A stretch of 64,000 nucleotides of DNA from Paenibacillus_F sp047238265. Its GTDB lineage: Bacteria > Bacillota > Bacilli > Paenibacillales > NBRC-103111. The stretch is from NCBI RefSeq assembly GCF_047238265.1, contig NZ_JBDFMM010000001.1, forward strand, positions 2,232,001 to 2,296,000, given 5' to 3'. Below are positions 8,588-16,677 of the stretch, in pieces. Position numbers and translations under genes: made by a program. Under the pieces are notes generated by a model that ran no database searches, was not told the origin of the DNA, and was given only the letters and a program-made list of their open reading frames with translations. The stretch's first letter is position 1. Every line of letters begins with the position of its first letter.

Positions 8588-9406
8588 TCAGTTCGCGATA
8601 AACTCTTGAACCCATTCGCCGTTATAGTAAGCGACTCCGATTTTTGTGAAGTTCGGGCTCAAAATGTTTTGACGGTGACCCGGGCTGTTCATCCAGGAGT
8701 TCATCACATCCTGCGGAGTGCGCTGTCCTTGGGCGATATTTTCACCTGCATACGTATAGGAGATGCCGTAAGATTTCATCATATCAAATGGAGACCCGTA
8801 CGTTGGAGAGTTGTGGTCGAAATAGTTGTTTGTATACATATCCTTCGCTTTATCCAGTGCCATGGCGGCCAGCGCGCTGTCTGAAGCGAGCGGTTTTAGG
8901 CCGGCTTTTGCGCGTTCCTGGTTTACAAGCGTTACAACCTGGTCCGCAAATTCCGATTGGGAAGCGGCCGGTTTTTCAACCGGTTTCGGTGCCGGAGTTA
9001 CAGCCGGTGCGGAAGGCTTGGTTGTCGGTTCCGGCGTGCTTACGGGCGCCTGGGTTTCCGGAGCGGGAGTGCTCGGTTTTGCCGAAGGTGCGGCAGGCTT
9101 CTGGACTTCCGGTTTCTTTTCAGGCACGGAAGGTGAGGCCGGTTTACCGGCAGACGGTTTTTCCAAAGCTGGCGGCGCAGACGGTACGACGATCTGCATG
9201 CCTTTCCAAACGAAGTTCGCATTTTTCAATTGCGGATTGGATGTGAGAAGAGAGGCAAGATCAATGCCGTATTTGTTCGATAGGGTCGAAAGCGTGTCCC
9301 CGCCGGAAACGCTGCATGGCACGGCGGATGCGGATGCGGCACCTGCTCCGAAAACGGACGTGAGGGCGAAAACACCGACTAGTGCTGCTTTTTTGATAGA
9401 TTTCAA
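8588..9406 (-). CDS. Secreted LysM-CAP (SCP/YkwD-like) protein
   Basis: A 272-residue protein with a Sec signal peptide (basic start, hydrophobic core, ASASA cleavage region), one LysM domain at about 30-75 (GGDTLSTLSNKYGIDLASLL), a Pro/Ala/Thr linker to about 145, and a CAP domain to the end. The CAP domain shows LVNQERAKAGLKPL, the FDHNSPTYGSPFDMM region, AGENIAQG and SWMNSPGHRQNIL. It should bind peptidoglycan through LysM; the biochemical role of bacterial CAP domains is unclear. The start is TTG at 9406 with GGAGAG eight bases upstream; frames reading further upstream run into the riboswitch aptamer. The riboswitch implies repression at high c-di-AMP. Confidence 0.88.
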   Translation of the reverse strand: MKSIKKAALVGVFALTSVFGAGAASASAVPCSVSGGDTLSTLSNKYGIDLASLLTSNPQLKNANFVWKGMQIVVPSAPPALEKPSAGKPASPSVPEKKPEVQKPAAPSAKPSTPAPETQAPVSTPEPTTKPSAPAVTPAPKPVEKPAASQSEFADQVVTLVNQERAKAGLKPLASDSALAAMALDKAKDMYTNNYFDHNSPTYGSPFDMMKSYGISYTYAGENIAQGQRTPQDVMNSWMNSPGHRQNILSPNFTKIGVAYYNGEWVQEFIAN

Positions 9407-9424
9407 GTTAGAATCTCTCCTTTT

Positions 9425-9538
9425 TCGGCCTGCGAGGTTAGCTGACGGATTCGGGTCAAAGAGCAATCACCCGGCCATAAACATCATGGCTTCACCCCAA
9501 AAATGGGTTCCCCCGTGCTTCCGTAGAAGCTTCGGCCT
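9425..9538 (-). promoter_or_regulatory. c-di-AMP (ydaO/yuaA) riboswitch, LysM-CAP leader
   Basis: On the minus strand the leader holds the conserved blocks of the ydaO/yuaA aptamer: GGGGGAACCCA, then TTTGGGGTGAAGCC, then GACCCGAATCCGTCAGC followed by TAACCTCGCAGGCC. Outer GGCC segments can close the P1 stem. This class binds cyclic di-AMP, is usually an OFF switch, and commonly sits before cell-wall hydrolase genes. P1 ends only about 20 bases before the TTG start and I see no separate terminator between them, so control of ribosome access is a possible mode; that is inference. Confidence 0.92.
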
Positions 9539-9540
9539 TG

Positions 9541-9697
9541 TTTTTTTGCTTTCCGCCTGAGATGAGCAGCAGCATAACACTGTGCGGCGCTGCGTCCCGG
9601 AAGAAGCCTTTTAATCCTAGCATGCGATTTGCTAGATTTCACGGGTCAAAGTTTTCCAACAGCGGCCGGATTGTTTTCCTCAAAAGAGGTTTATCGT
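9541..9697. other. Region upstream of riboswitch, promoter not identified
   Basis: The segment between the riboswitch and the M42 promoter must carry the minus-strand promoter of the LysM-CAP gene. I could not assign convincing -35 and -10 boxes. No coding frame is supported. Confidence 0.3.
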
Positions 9698-9726
9698 TTG
9701 AAAACAGCGGGGAAACAGTGTAGTAT
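9698..9726 (+). promoter_or_regulatory. Sigma-A-type promoter for the M42 peptidase
   Basis: TTGAAA, a 17-base spacer and TAGTAT. It would give a leader of about 230 bases before the ATG at 9965. I see no known riboswitch in that leader. A 51-codon frame inside it lacks a ribosome site and was not called. Confidence 0.5.
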
Positions 9727-9964
9727 CACCTGTATGAGAGCGCTATTGAACGTAAGGCCGGATCGGCTGAAATGCTCGTAATCCGGACCCGCTTGTACAA
9801 GACTGATGGACAAAGGGAATTTCGGGGTATTAAGTAGAAGCAAGACTTTACATAGCGTCCGGAAACGGCAGGCGGCAGCCGTCAGACGGGGATTTTTCCG
9901 CTGCGCGGTTTCGTTTGCGAGGACAACATTACTCGTACGGGGACAGAAAAGGAGAGGTTGAGTT

Positions 9965-11053
9965 ATGGAGCAAGTAAACAGAACGTATCTGCTCGAAGTG
10001 TTGGACATGCTTTTGAATACGCCGAGTCCGAGCGGGTACACCCACCACATTATGGACAAAGTGAAGGCGGAGGCCGAGAAACTGGGTTACAAGCTGGAAC
10101 TGACGAATAAAGGCTGCGGCATCATTACGATTCCGGGCAAACGGAGCGATTACACGATCGGGCTCTCGGCTCACGTGGATACGCTGGGAGCAATGGTTCG
10201 CTCCATCAAGGACAACGGGCGTCTGCGCCTCACATCGGTAGGCGGTTTTATGATGGCGGCCATCGAAAACGAGTACTGCCGCGTTCATACGCGCCAGGGA
10301 CTCAGTTATGAAGGCACGATCCTGACCACTAAACCTTCGGTCCACGTATTTCCGGATGCGAGAGACCACAAACGCGTCGAGGAGAACATGGAAGTCCGTC
10401 TGGACGAACTGGCTTTCAACAAAGATGAGGTACAGAAGCTGGGAATTCGTGTCGGGGATTTCGTGTCTTTCGAGCCGCGGGTCCGCATGCTGGAGAACGG
10501 GTATGTGAAATCCCGCCATCTCGACGATAAAGCGAGCGTGGCCGCCCTGTTCGCTCTTATGGATCTGCTTAAGAACGAGCTGATCGAACCGGCCTGCACC
10601 GTTAAAATCATTTTGACCACTTACGAAGAAGTCGGCCATGGAGCTTCCTACATCCCGGCTGATATTAACGAGCTTGTCGCAGTCGACATGGGGGCCATGG
10701 GGGACGATCTGACCTGCACCGAGCAGGACGTTTCGATCTGCGCAAAAGATTCCAGCGGTCCGTACGACTACGCGATGACTTCCCAACTGATCCGCCTCGC
10801 GGAGCACTCCGGTATACGCCATGCGGTGGATATATATCCGCAATACGGTTCGGACGCTTCGGCGGCGCTTCGCGGAGGCAGCAACATCCGTGCGGCGTTG
10901 ATCGGCCCCGGTGTTCATGCCTCGCATGGCATGGAACGCACGCATGTGGACGCCATTGCGGGAACCGCTTCTTTGCTGCTGCAATATATTTTGCATCCGG
11001 CCGCGGCGGCGAACGAACCGGGGCAGCCCGAAAATCCCGTAAGCCCGGTCTGA
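9965..11053 (+). CDS. M42-family metallopeptidase
   Basis: A 362-residue protein of the M42 glutamyl aminopeptidase/cellulase family, which forms large cytoplasmic complexes using two divalent metals. Visible motifs are HVDT near residue 69 (first metal His), RHLDDK near 182 (bridging Asp), EEVGHG near 220 (general base Glu and metal Glu), VDMGAMG and the late HASHGMERTH with the last metal His. All expected residues are present and the length is normal. AGGAGAGG precedes the ATG. It would trim N-terminal residues from short peptides; the exact preference cannot be read. Confidence 0.9.
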   Translation: MEQVNRTYLLEVLDMLLNTPSPSGYTHHIMDKVKAEAEKLGYKLELTNKGCGIITIPGKRSDYTIGLSAHVDTLGAMVRSIKDNGRLRLTSVGGFMMAAIENEYCRVHTRQGLSYEGTILTTKPSVHVFPDARDHKRVEENMEVRLDELAFNKDEVQKLGIRVGDFVSFEPRVRMLENGYVKSRHLDDKASVAALFALMDLLKNELIEPACTVKIILTTYEEVGHGASYIPADINELVAVDMGAMGDDLTCTEQDVSICAKDSSGPYDYAMTSQLIRLAEHSGIRHAVDIYPQYGSDASAALRGGSNIRAALIGPGVHASHGMERTHVDAIAGTASLLLQYILHPAAAANEPGQPENPVSPV

Positions 11054-11162
11054 TCACTCCGGGAACCGGACTCTACTTCCGGCTGGTCTCATCCGACGCC
11101 CAGCGGCGGACATGGGAGCAGCCGGATTCATTTGGCGTTACCGCTTAAGGACGGAGGAACTC

Positions 11163-13112
11163 ATGAGTATTATTCATGCCGAACATCTTGTAAAAACTTA
11201 CGGAGAGAAAATTCTCTTCGACGATATTTCCTTTACGATCTCGGAAAAACAACGGATCGGCCTGATCGGCGTCAACGGCACCGGCAAGTCTTCTCTGCTG
11301 AGAATTTTAGCCGGTTTGGAAACGCCCGACTCCGGATCGATCGTTCATTCGAATCATTTCCGGGTGGAATACTTGCCCCAGCAGCCGGAGTTCGACGAAC
11401 GTTCGACGGTCTTGGAGCAGGTTTTTTACGGGGAGACGCCGCTTATGAAGGTGCTCCGTGATTACGAGCAGGCGCTTGCCGCTCTCGAAAACAGCCCCGA
11501 AGACGAAGCTGCCCAGCAGAAGCTGATGCGGGTGCAGGCGAGGATGGACGAGCTGGACGCGTGGGAAGCCGGCACAACGGCCAAGACCGTTCTGACGAAG
11601 CTGGGCATTACGGAATTCGGCAAGCCTGTCGGCGAGCTGTCCGGCGGTCAGCGGAAGCGTGTGGCGATGGCCCGCGTACTGATTCAGCCCGCCGACCTGC
11701 TTATCCTTGATGAGCCGACCAACCATATCGATAACGAGACGGTTGACTGGCTGGAGCAGTTTTTAAGCAAGTGGAAAGGCGCTCTGCTGCTCGTCACGCA
11801 CGACCGCTATTTCCTGGAGCGCGTAACCAGCCGAATCCTGGAGCTTGACCGGGGCAGCATTTACAGCTATGAAGGCAACTATACGACGTTTCTGGAAAAA
11901 AAAGCCGAGCGCATGGAGCGGGAAGCCTCCAGCGAAGACAAGCGCCGCAATCTGCTCCGCAGAGAGCTCGCGTGGCTGCACCGCGGCGCGAAAGCCCGCA
12001 CGACGAAGCAGAAAGCACGCGTCGAACGGGCGGAGGAGCTGCGCGACCGCAAAGTCGACGGGCCTGCGGCTAAGCTCGACATGGCTCTGGCGGGCAGCCG
12101 CCTCGGCCGCAAAGTCATTGAGCTCAAGCAGGTGAGCAAAGGCTACGAAGGCCGCGAACTCATCCGCGATTTCAGCTACATCGTGCTGCCGGATGACCGG
12201 ATCGGCATTATCGGCCGCAACGGAAGCGGCAAATCGACGCTGCTGAACATGCTGGCCGGACGCCTGGACCCGGACACCGGGGAAATCGAGCGGGGAAGCA
12301 CCGTCAAGCTAGCCTACTACACACAAGAAAGCGTTGAGATGGATGACAAGCAGCGTGTCATCGAGTATGTCCGCGAGGCGGCCGAAGTCATCCGCACCAA
12401 AGACGGAGAGAGCATCACGGCGGCGCAGATGCTGGAACGATTCCTGTTCCCGCCGAATCTCCAGTGGACGCCGATCGGAAAACTTTCCGGTGGCGAGAAG
12501 CGAAGGCTCTATCTGCTGCGTACACTGATGGGAGAGCCGAATGTCCTCCTTCTTGACGAGCCGACGAACGATCTCGATATTCAGACCCTCTCCATTCTGG
12601 AAGATTATCTGGAGCAGTTCCCGGGTGCCGTCATCACGGTGTCCCATGACCGTTATTTTCTGGACCGGACGGCCGACCATCTGTTTTCGTTTACGGGCGG
12701 GGGCGAGATCGAACGGTATATCGGCACGTATTCCGAATACCTGGAACTTAAAGAGCAGCCCGAAGCCTCCGAGTCTAAGCCCGAGTCCAAAGAAAAAGCC
12801 CGGACACAGGCCCCCGCATCGTCCGCTCCATCCGACGGCGGTGCCGGAGCAGGCTCCGGCGGAGAGCGTGTCAGGAAGAAAAAACTTTCCTTCAACGAGC
12901 AGAAGGAATGGGATACGATTGAAGACCGCATCGCCGGGCTCGAAGAAAAGATAGAGCGGATCAAGAGCGATATCGTGAAGGCCGGAAGCGACTACGGCCG
13001 GGTACAGGAGCTGTACGCCGAGGAGATCGCCGCGGGCGAAGAGCTTGAACAGGCCATGGAACGCTGGACCGTTCTCTCCGAGCTCGTGGAGGAAATCGAG
13101 CGCGGCAAGTAA
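11163..13112 (+). CDS. ABC-F ATPase, Uup/YfmR type
   Basis: A 649-residue soluble protein with two ATP-binding cassettes and no membrane domain. It has Walker A motifs GVNGTGKSS and GRNGSGKST, signatures LSGGQRKR and LSGGEKRR, and Walker B/D-loops DEPTNHID and DEPTNDLD. The inter-domain linker (about 240-310) is the basic, charged ABC-F linker. After residue 540 a low-complexity stretch leads to a C-terminal coiled coil as in Uup and YfmR. ABC-F proteins act on the ribosome E site. The start at 11163 has GGAGG nearby. Confidence 0.9.
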   Translation: MSIIHAEHLVKTYGEKILFDDISFTISEKQRIGLIGVNGTGKSSLLRILAGLETPDSGSIVHSNHFRVEYLPQQPEFDERSTVLEQVFYGETPLMKVLRDYEQALAALENSPEDEAAQQKLMRVQARMDELDAWEAGTTAKTVLTKLGITEFGKPVGELSGGQRKRVAMARVLIQPADLLILDEPTNHIDNETVDWLEQFLSKWKGALLLVTHDRYFLERVTSRILELDRGSIYSYEGNYTTFLEKKAERMEREASSEDKRRNLLRRELAWLHRGAKARTTKQKARVERAEELRDRKVDGPAAKLDMALAGSRLGRKVIELKQVSKGYEGRELIRDFSYIVLPDDRIGIIGRNGSGKSTLLNMLAGRLDPDTGEIERGSTVKLAYYTQESVEMDDKQRVIEYVREAAEVIRTKDGESITAAQMLERFLFPPNLQWTPIGKLSGGEKRRLYLLRTLMGEPNVLLLDEPTNDLDIQTLSILEDYLEQFPGAVITVSHDRYFLDRTADHLFSFTGGGEIERYIGTYSEYLELKEQPEASESKPESKEKARTQAPASSAPSDGGAGAGSGGERVRKKKLSFNEQKEWDTIEDRIAGLEEKIERIKSDIVKAGSDYGRVQELYAEEIAAGEELEQAMERWTVLSELVEEIERGK

Positions 13113-13118
13113 GCTCAT

Positions 13119-13150
13119 TCCCGCAATTTCAAGCGGGCAGCCCTTTTTTA
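13119..13150 (+). terminator. Likely terminator after the YfmR-type gene
   Basis: A short stem (CCCGC / GCGGG, eight-base loop) followed a few bases later by a run of seven T residues. It is weak but well placed, directly after the stop. Confidence 0.5.
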
Positions 13151-13159
13151 TGGTATACT
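13151..13159 (+). promoter_or_regulatory. Extended -10 promoter for the YkpA-type gene
   Basis: TGGTATACT supplies a TGn extension and a TATACT -10 box, with no good -35. It sits 59 bases before the ATG at 13218 and implies that the second ABC-F gene has its own transcript. Confidence 0.5.
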
Positions 13160-13217
13160 AAAAGGAATTGGCTTGGAAGAAGCCGTGATTCTACAAAAAG
13201 GCAGGTTAACCGCACTT

Positions 13218-14834
13218 ATGATCACTGTAACGGATGTAACGCTTCGGTACGGCAAACGCGCTCTTTTCGAAGACGTTAATATTAAATTTACTCCCGGCAA
13301 CTGCTACGGCCTGATTGGCGCTAACGGGGCGGGAAAATCCACGTTTCTGAAAATTTTGTCCGGCGAAATCGAGCCCAACAAAGGCGACGTTCATATCGCT
13401 CCGGGCGAACGTATGGCGGTTCTGAAGCAGAACCACTACGAGTTCGATGAAACCGATGTTCTGAAAACAGTTATGATGGGCCACGCGCGCCTCTTTCAGA
13501 TTATGGAAGAGAAGGACGCTCTCTATGCGAAATCGGATTTCTCCGAAGAAGACGGAATCCGTGCGGGCGAGCTTGAAGGCGAATTCGCCGAGCTTGACGG
13601 CTGGCAGGCGGAATCCGATGCGGCCGAGCTTCTGATCGGTCTCGGCATTCCGAAAGAACTTCACGACCAGAAGATGAAAGATCTGGACGGCAACGAGAAA
13701 GTCCGCGTCCTGCTTGCCCAGGCGTTGTTCGGCAGCCCGAATATTCTGCTGCTCGATGAGCCTACCAACCATTTGAATCTCGAGTCCATTCAATGGCTGG
13801 AGAACTTCCTGGCCAGATTCGAAGGCACCGTCATCGTCGTATCCCATGACCGTCACTTCCTGAACCAGGTTTGTACGCATATCGCCGACATCGATTTCAG
13901 CAAAATTCAGATGTACGTCGGCAACTACGACTTCTGGTATGAATCCAGCCAATTGGCTTTGAAGCTTGCCAGAGAACAGAACAAGAAAACCGAAGAGAAG
14001 CGCAAGGAACTCGAAACGTTTATCGCGAGATTCAGCGCCAACGCTTCCAAGTCGAAGCAGGCGACATCCCGTAAGAAACAGCTCGAGAAGCTTACGTTGG
14101 ACGACATCAAGCCTTCCAACCGTAAATACCCGTTCATCAACTTCAAGCCTGAGCGTGAAGCGGGTAAGCAGCTTTTGGCGATCGACGGAGTCAGCAAGTC
14201 CGTTGAAGGCCAGAAAGTTCTCGACAATATTTCCATCACCGTCAACAAAGGCGATAAAATCGCTTTCGTAGGTCCGGACGGTCACGCGAAAACGACCTTG
14301 TTCCAGATTTTGATGGGCGAAACGGAAGCGGATGAAGGCACCTACACATGGGGCGTCACCACAACCCAGGCTTATTTCCCGAAAGACAACTCGCAGTACT
14401 TCGACGGTGTCGATATGAACCTCGTCGACTGGCTGCGTCAATATTCCAAAGATCAGGACGAATCGTTTATCCGCGGCTTCCTGGGCCGGATGCTTTTCTC
14501 CGGCGAAGAAGCGCTTAAGAAAGCGAGCGTTCTGTCCGGGGGCGAGAAAGTGCGCTGCATGCTCTCCAAGATGATGCTTGCAAGCGCGAACGTTCTTATC
14601 CTTGACGAGCCGACGAACCACTTGGATCTCGAATCCATCACGGCACTCAATAACGGTCTGATCGACTTTGACGGCACGATGCTGTTCGTATCGCATGACC
14701 ATCAGTTCATTCAGACGATTGCCAACCGCATTATCGAAATTACGCCGAAAGGTGTAATCGACCGGATGATGCCTTACGACGAATATCTGGAAAATGAAGA
14801 TGTGCGCCGTCTGCGTGAAGAATACTACGCTTAA
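13218..14834 (+). CDS. ABC-F ATPase, YkpA/YbiT type
   Basis: A 538-residue protein with two cassettes, close to the length of YkpA/YbiT proteins. The first cassette has Walker A GANGAGKST and DEPTNHLN, but its signature region reads LDGNEKVRV rather than LSGGQ. The second has a variant P-loop, GPDGHAKTT, with Ala in place of the Gly before Lys, a canonical LSGGEKVRC and DEPTNHLD. The charged linker lies at about 240-310. Such departures are, as I recall, usual in this subfamily, so I do not read them as damage. It should be a ribosome-associated translation factor. Confidence 0.88.
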   Translation: MITVTDVTLRYGKRALFEDVNIKFTPGNCYGLIGANGAGKSTFLKILSGEIEPNKGDVHIAPGERMAVLKQNHYEFDETDVLKTVMMGHARLFQIMEEKDALYAKSDFSEEDGIRAGELEGEFAELDGWQAESDAAELLIGLGIPKELHDQKMKDLDGNEKVRVLLAQALFGSPNILLLDEPTNHLNLESIQWLENFLARFEGTVIVVSHDRHFLNQVCTHIADIDFSKIQMYVGNYDFWYESSQLALKLAREQNKKTEEKRKELETFIARFSANASKSKQATSRKKQLEKLTLDDIKPSNRKYPFINFKPEREAGKQLLAIDGVSKSVEGQKVLDNISITVNKGDKIAFVGPDGHAKTTLFQILMGETEADEGTYTWGVTTTQAYFPKDNSQYFDGVDMNLVDWLRQYSKDQDESFIRGFLGRMLFSGEEALKKASVLSGGEKVRCMLSKMMLASANVLILDEPTNHLDLESITALNNGLIDFDGTMLFVSHDHQFIQTIANRIIEITPKGVIDRMMPYDEYLENEDVRRLREEYYA

Positions 14835-14867
14835 CGGGTAGAGGCTTTCGAACGGAATACACAGAAG

Positions 14868-14899
14868 AGGCGCTTGGATGCTTATCATCCGGGCGCCTT
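14868..14899 (+). terminator. Terminator after the YkpA-type gene
   Basis: A hairpin with AGGCGC / GCGCCT at its base and TTGGATG / CATCC above, followed by a short T tract. It lies about 35 bases after the stop. Confidence 0.65.
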
Positions 14900-14995
14900 T
14901 GCTGCGCTCTGGGACGCGGGAACATTTAGCAATACCATCAATTGAGCTTCCAGGCTGACTATGCGAAATTTATATGGAAAAGAGGGCTGCATCGT

Positions 14996-15529
14996 ATGTT
15001 TGATCCGACGGTTTACGAGAATTTGAAAGTCGTCCTGGAAGGGGCCGTCTATGATTTGGATCTGTCCGGCGAGATTCTGGTGACGAACCGGTCGGACGTC
15101 ATGGATCTGTCCAGCCTGGGCCGCCATTACCGGATCCGATTTGTACTCTGCGGCGGGGAGGAGAACACGGCTTCTCCGTGGGCGGAGCTTCATCTGGCGG
15201 CCGGACTGGAAGATTTGGCGGCGGAGCTGCTGAGCCGTAAAAGCGCCGAGCCGGGCTGTACGCTGACGGTAAGATTCGGATTCCTTACCCACGATCCTTC
15301 GCGGGACTGCCCCGCTGCCGGGTCCTCGCTGGAATCCATCTGGAGCGGAAGGCCGCTCATCACCCAGACGCTTTCTTACGTGTTCGGTTCCGAAAACGAA
15401 GGCTGGCACAATGAGGTGCTGCTCGAATTCGGCCGCAAGGTCAACGAAAGCCATCTGGACGACTTCGAAGGACTGCTGGAACATACGCTGATGTCTCTGT
15501 CCGTACTGAGAGACAATCACGCTTCCTGA
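14996..15529 (+). CDS. Conserved-looking protein of unknown function
   Basis: A 177-residue soluble acidic protein starting MFDPTVYENLKVVLEGAVYDLDL. I recognise no family. It has alternating hydrophobic strands up to about residue 100, a central region with CPAAGSS, then a QTLSYVFGSENEGWHNEVLLEFGRKV segment and a terminal helix. No signal peptide or membrane helix is visible. AAGAGGG lies nine bases before the ATG at 14996, which I prefer to a TTG at 14942 that has no ribosome site. It lies upstream of the thioredoxin-like and kapB genes. Confidence 0.6.
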   Translation: MFDPTVYENLKVVLEGAVYDLDLSGEILVTNRSDVMDLSSLGRHYRIRFVLCGGEENTASPWAELHLAAGLEDLAAELLSRKSAEPGCTLTVRFGFLTHDPSRDCPAAGSSLESIWSGRPLITQTLSYVFGSENEGWHNEVLLEFGRKVNESHLDDFEGLLEHTLMSLSVLRDNHAS

Positions 15530-15696
15530 AGATGGCCGGGGCACTCACGTTTGCCCGGACTCATGCCCGCTGGGGCACTGCTCTGCTTTTCCCGCAGCGT
15601 GCAAATTCTCGGCGCGCGGAGCCCGGCGCCATAGAACGATCAATCCGGAGAGTCTCGCGGCCGGAATATGTTTTTTTTTACGGAAAGGAGATTGGT

Positions 15697-16059
15697 ATGC
15701 AGGATTGGAACGATGAGCAAATCGGGCAGGCCCTCAAAGAAAAACAGTCGTTCGCCGTATTTTTTCATACCCCTTTTTGCGGAACTTGCAAAGTCGCCAG
15801 ACGGATGCTGGACGTGGCTCTAACGATAGAGCCTGAACTGCCCCTTAAAGCGTGTAATGCGAATTACGCGGGGGCATCCGTGCAAAAGTGGAAAATCTCG
15901 TCCATCCCCTGTATAGTGGTGGTAGAGAAGGGAACTGCCGTACGATTCATTTACGCCGTGAAATCGGTGGATTACTTGCTGTTCGAACTTCGTTATTTGA
16001 CGGGCATGCAGCATCTGAGGATCGTCGCGCCGTCGGATTATCCGGAAAATACTCCGTAA
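15697..16059 (+). CDS. Thioredoxin-family protein
   Basis: A 120-residue protein with a thioredoxin fold core and a CGTC active site in FHTPFCGTCKVARRML, in place of the classical CGPC. The second half has the ISSIPCIVVVEKG segment, with the cis-proline position expected for thioredoxins. There is no signal peptide, so it should act as a cytoplasmic thiol-disulfide exchanger, similar to YtpP-type proteins. AAAGGAG lies six bases before the ATG at 15697. It is 19 bases upstream of kapB, suggesting one transcript. Confidence 0.85.
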   Translation: MQDWNDEQIGQALKEKQSFAVFFHTPFCGTCKVARRMLDVALTIEPELPLKACNANYAGASVQKWKISSIPCIVVVEKGTAVRFIYAVKSVDYLLFELRYLTGMQHLRIVAPSDYPENTP

Positions 16060-16078
16060 GAGAGAGGAGCATCCACTT

Positions 16079-16477
16079 ATGAACTATAGAAACGAAAGCA
16101 CTGCTTCTGTCGGTGATCTGGTCATAGCCACATACAAAACGGGAGAGTACATCGGCCGCATCGTGGAACCGCCATCCAATATTAAAGCGGCCGTTCAAGT
16201 TCTCGCGGTCGTTAAGCATCCTTCGCAAGGTGATCTTCATAACCCGCAGCAGGGGGATGTCCCGTTCTTTCATCAGCGCCGTGCGCTTGCTTTCCACGAA
16301 ATCGCGTTGATGCCGCTGTCGAGCATTCATGCCTATCACGGCAATGTGCCGGATTACACCCTTTCGCTCCAGCAGGCTCTCGAACGCGAGCTGAACATGC
16401 TGCATCAGACAGAAGAATGGGCGAGACGTTCCATTGCGGAGCTGGAAGAGCTGCATCGCGAATATTTCCCACAATAG
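16079..16477 (+). CDS. kapB: Kinase-associated protein KapB
   Basis: A 132-residue protein that closely follows Bacillus KapB: YKTGEYIGRIVE, VLAVVKHPSQGDLHNPQQGDVPFFHQRRALAF and PDYTLSLQQALE. In Bacillus subtilis KapB supports the KinB branch of the sporulation phosphorelay. The family name calls it a lipoprotein, but no signal peptide or lipobox is visible here; an SH3-like domain fills the first ~90 residues and a helix the rest. GAGAGGAG precedes the ATG. Its presence supports a spore-forming bacillus as source. Confidence 0.9.
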   Translation: MNYRNESTASVGDLVIATYKTGEYIGRIVEPPSNIKAAVQVLAVVKHPSQGDLHNPQQGDVPFFHQRRALAFHEIALMPLSSIHAYHGNVPDYTLSLQQALERELNMLHQTEEWARRSIAELEELHREYFPQ

Positions 16478-16544
16478 CGGGCTGGGCTGGACATGCAGGT
16501 TTTGAGTTTTGATAAACATACGGCATGCGCAAATAGATCACGTT

Positions 16545-16597
16545 AAAAAGCAAAAAATCCTGTATTCACGAATCGTGAACAGGATTTTTTTGCTTTT
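16545..16597. terminator. Strong bidirectional terminator
   Basis: A nearly perfect long stem starting AAAAGCAAAAAATCCTG and closing with CAGGATTTTTTTGCTTTT around an AAT loop. It serves kapB on the plus strand and could also end the minus-strand gene that converges from the right. Confidence 0.9.
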
Positions 16598-16677
16598 CAT
16601 CTTCCGGATGACGTCGTCTACCGACAGGAATAAAATTCGTCAACCGGCAGCCATTCCCTTTATTGCACAAAATCGCG

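Noticed and set aside
9806..9961. 51-codon frame in the leader of the M42 peptidase gene
   Set aside because: No ribosome site and an Arg-rich composition typical of chance frames.
11054..11162. Upstream extension of the YfmR-type ATPase from 11112
   Set aside because: The ATG at 11163 carries the ribosome site and fits the ABC-F N-terminus; the extension is not conserved-looking.
13206..14888. Long minus-strand open frame (560 codons) opposite the YkpA-type ABC-F gene
   Set aside because: It has no ribosome site and no family resemblance. The plus strand encodes a complete, motif-rich protein; the antisense frame is a codon-usage shadow.
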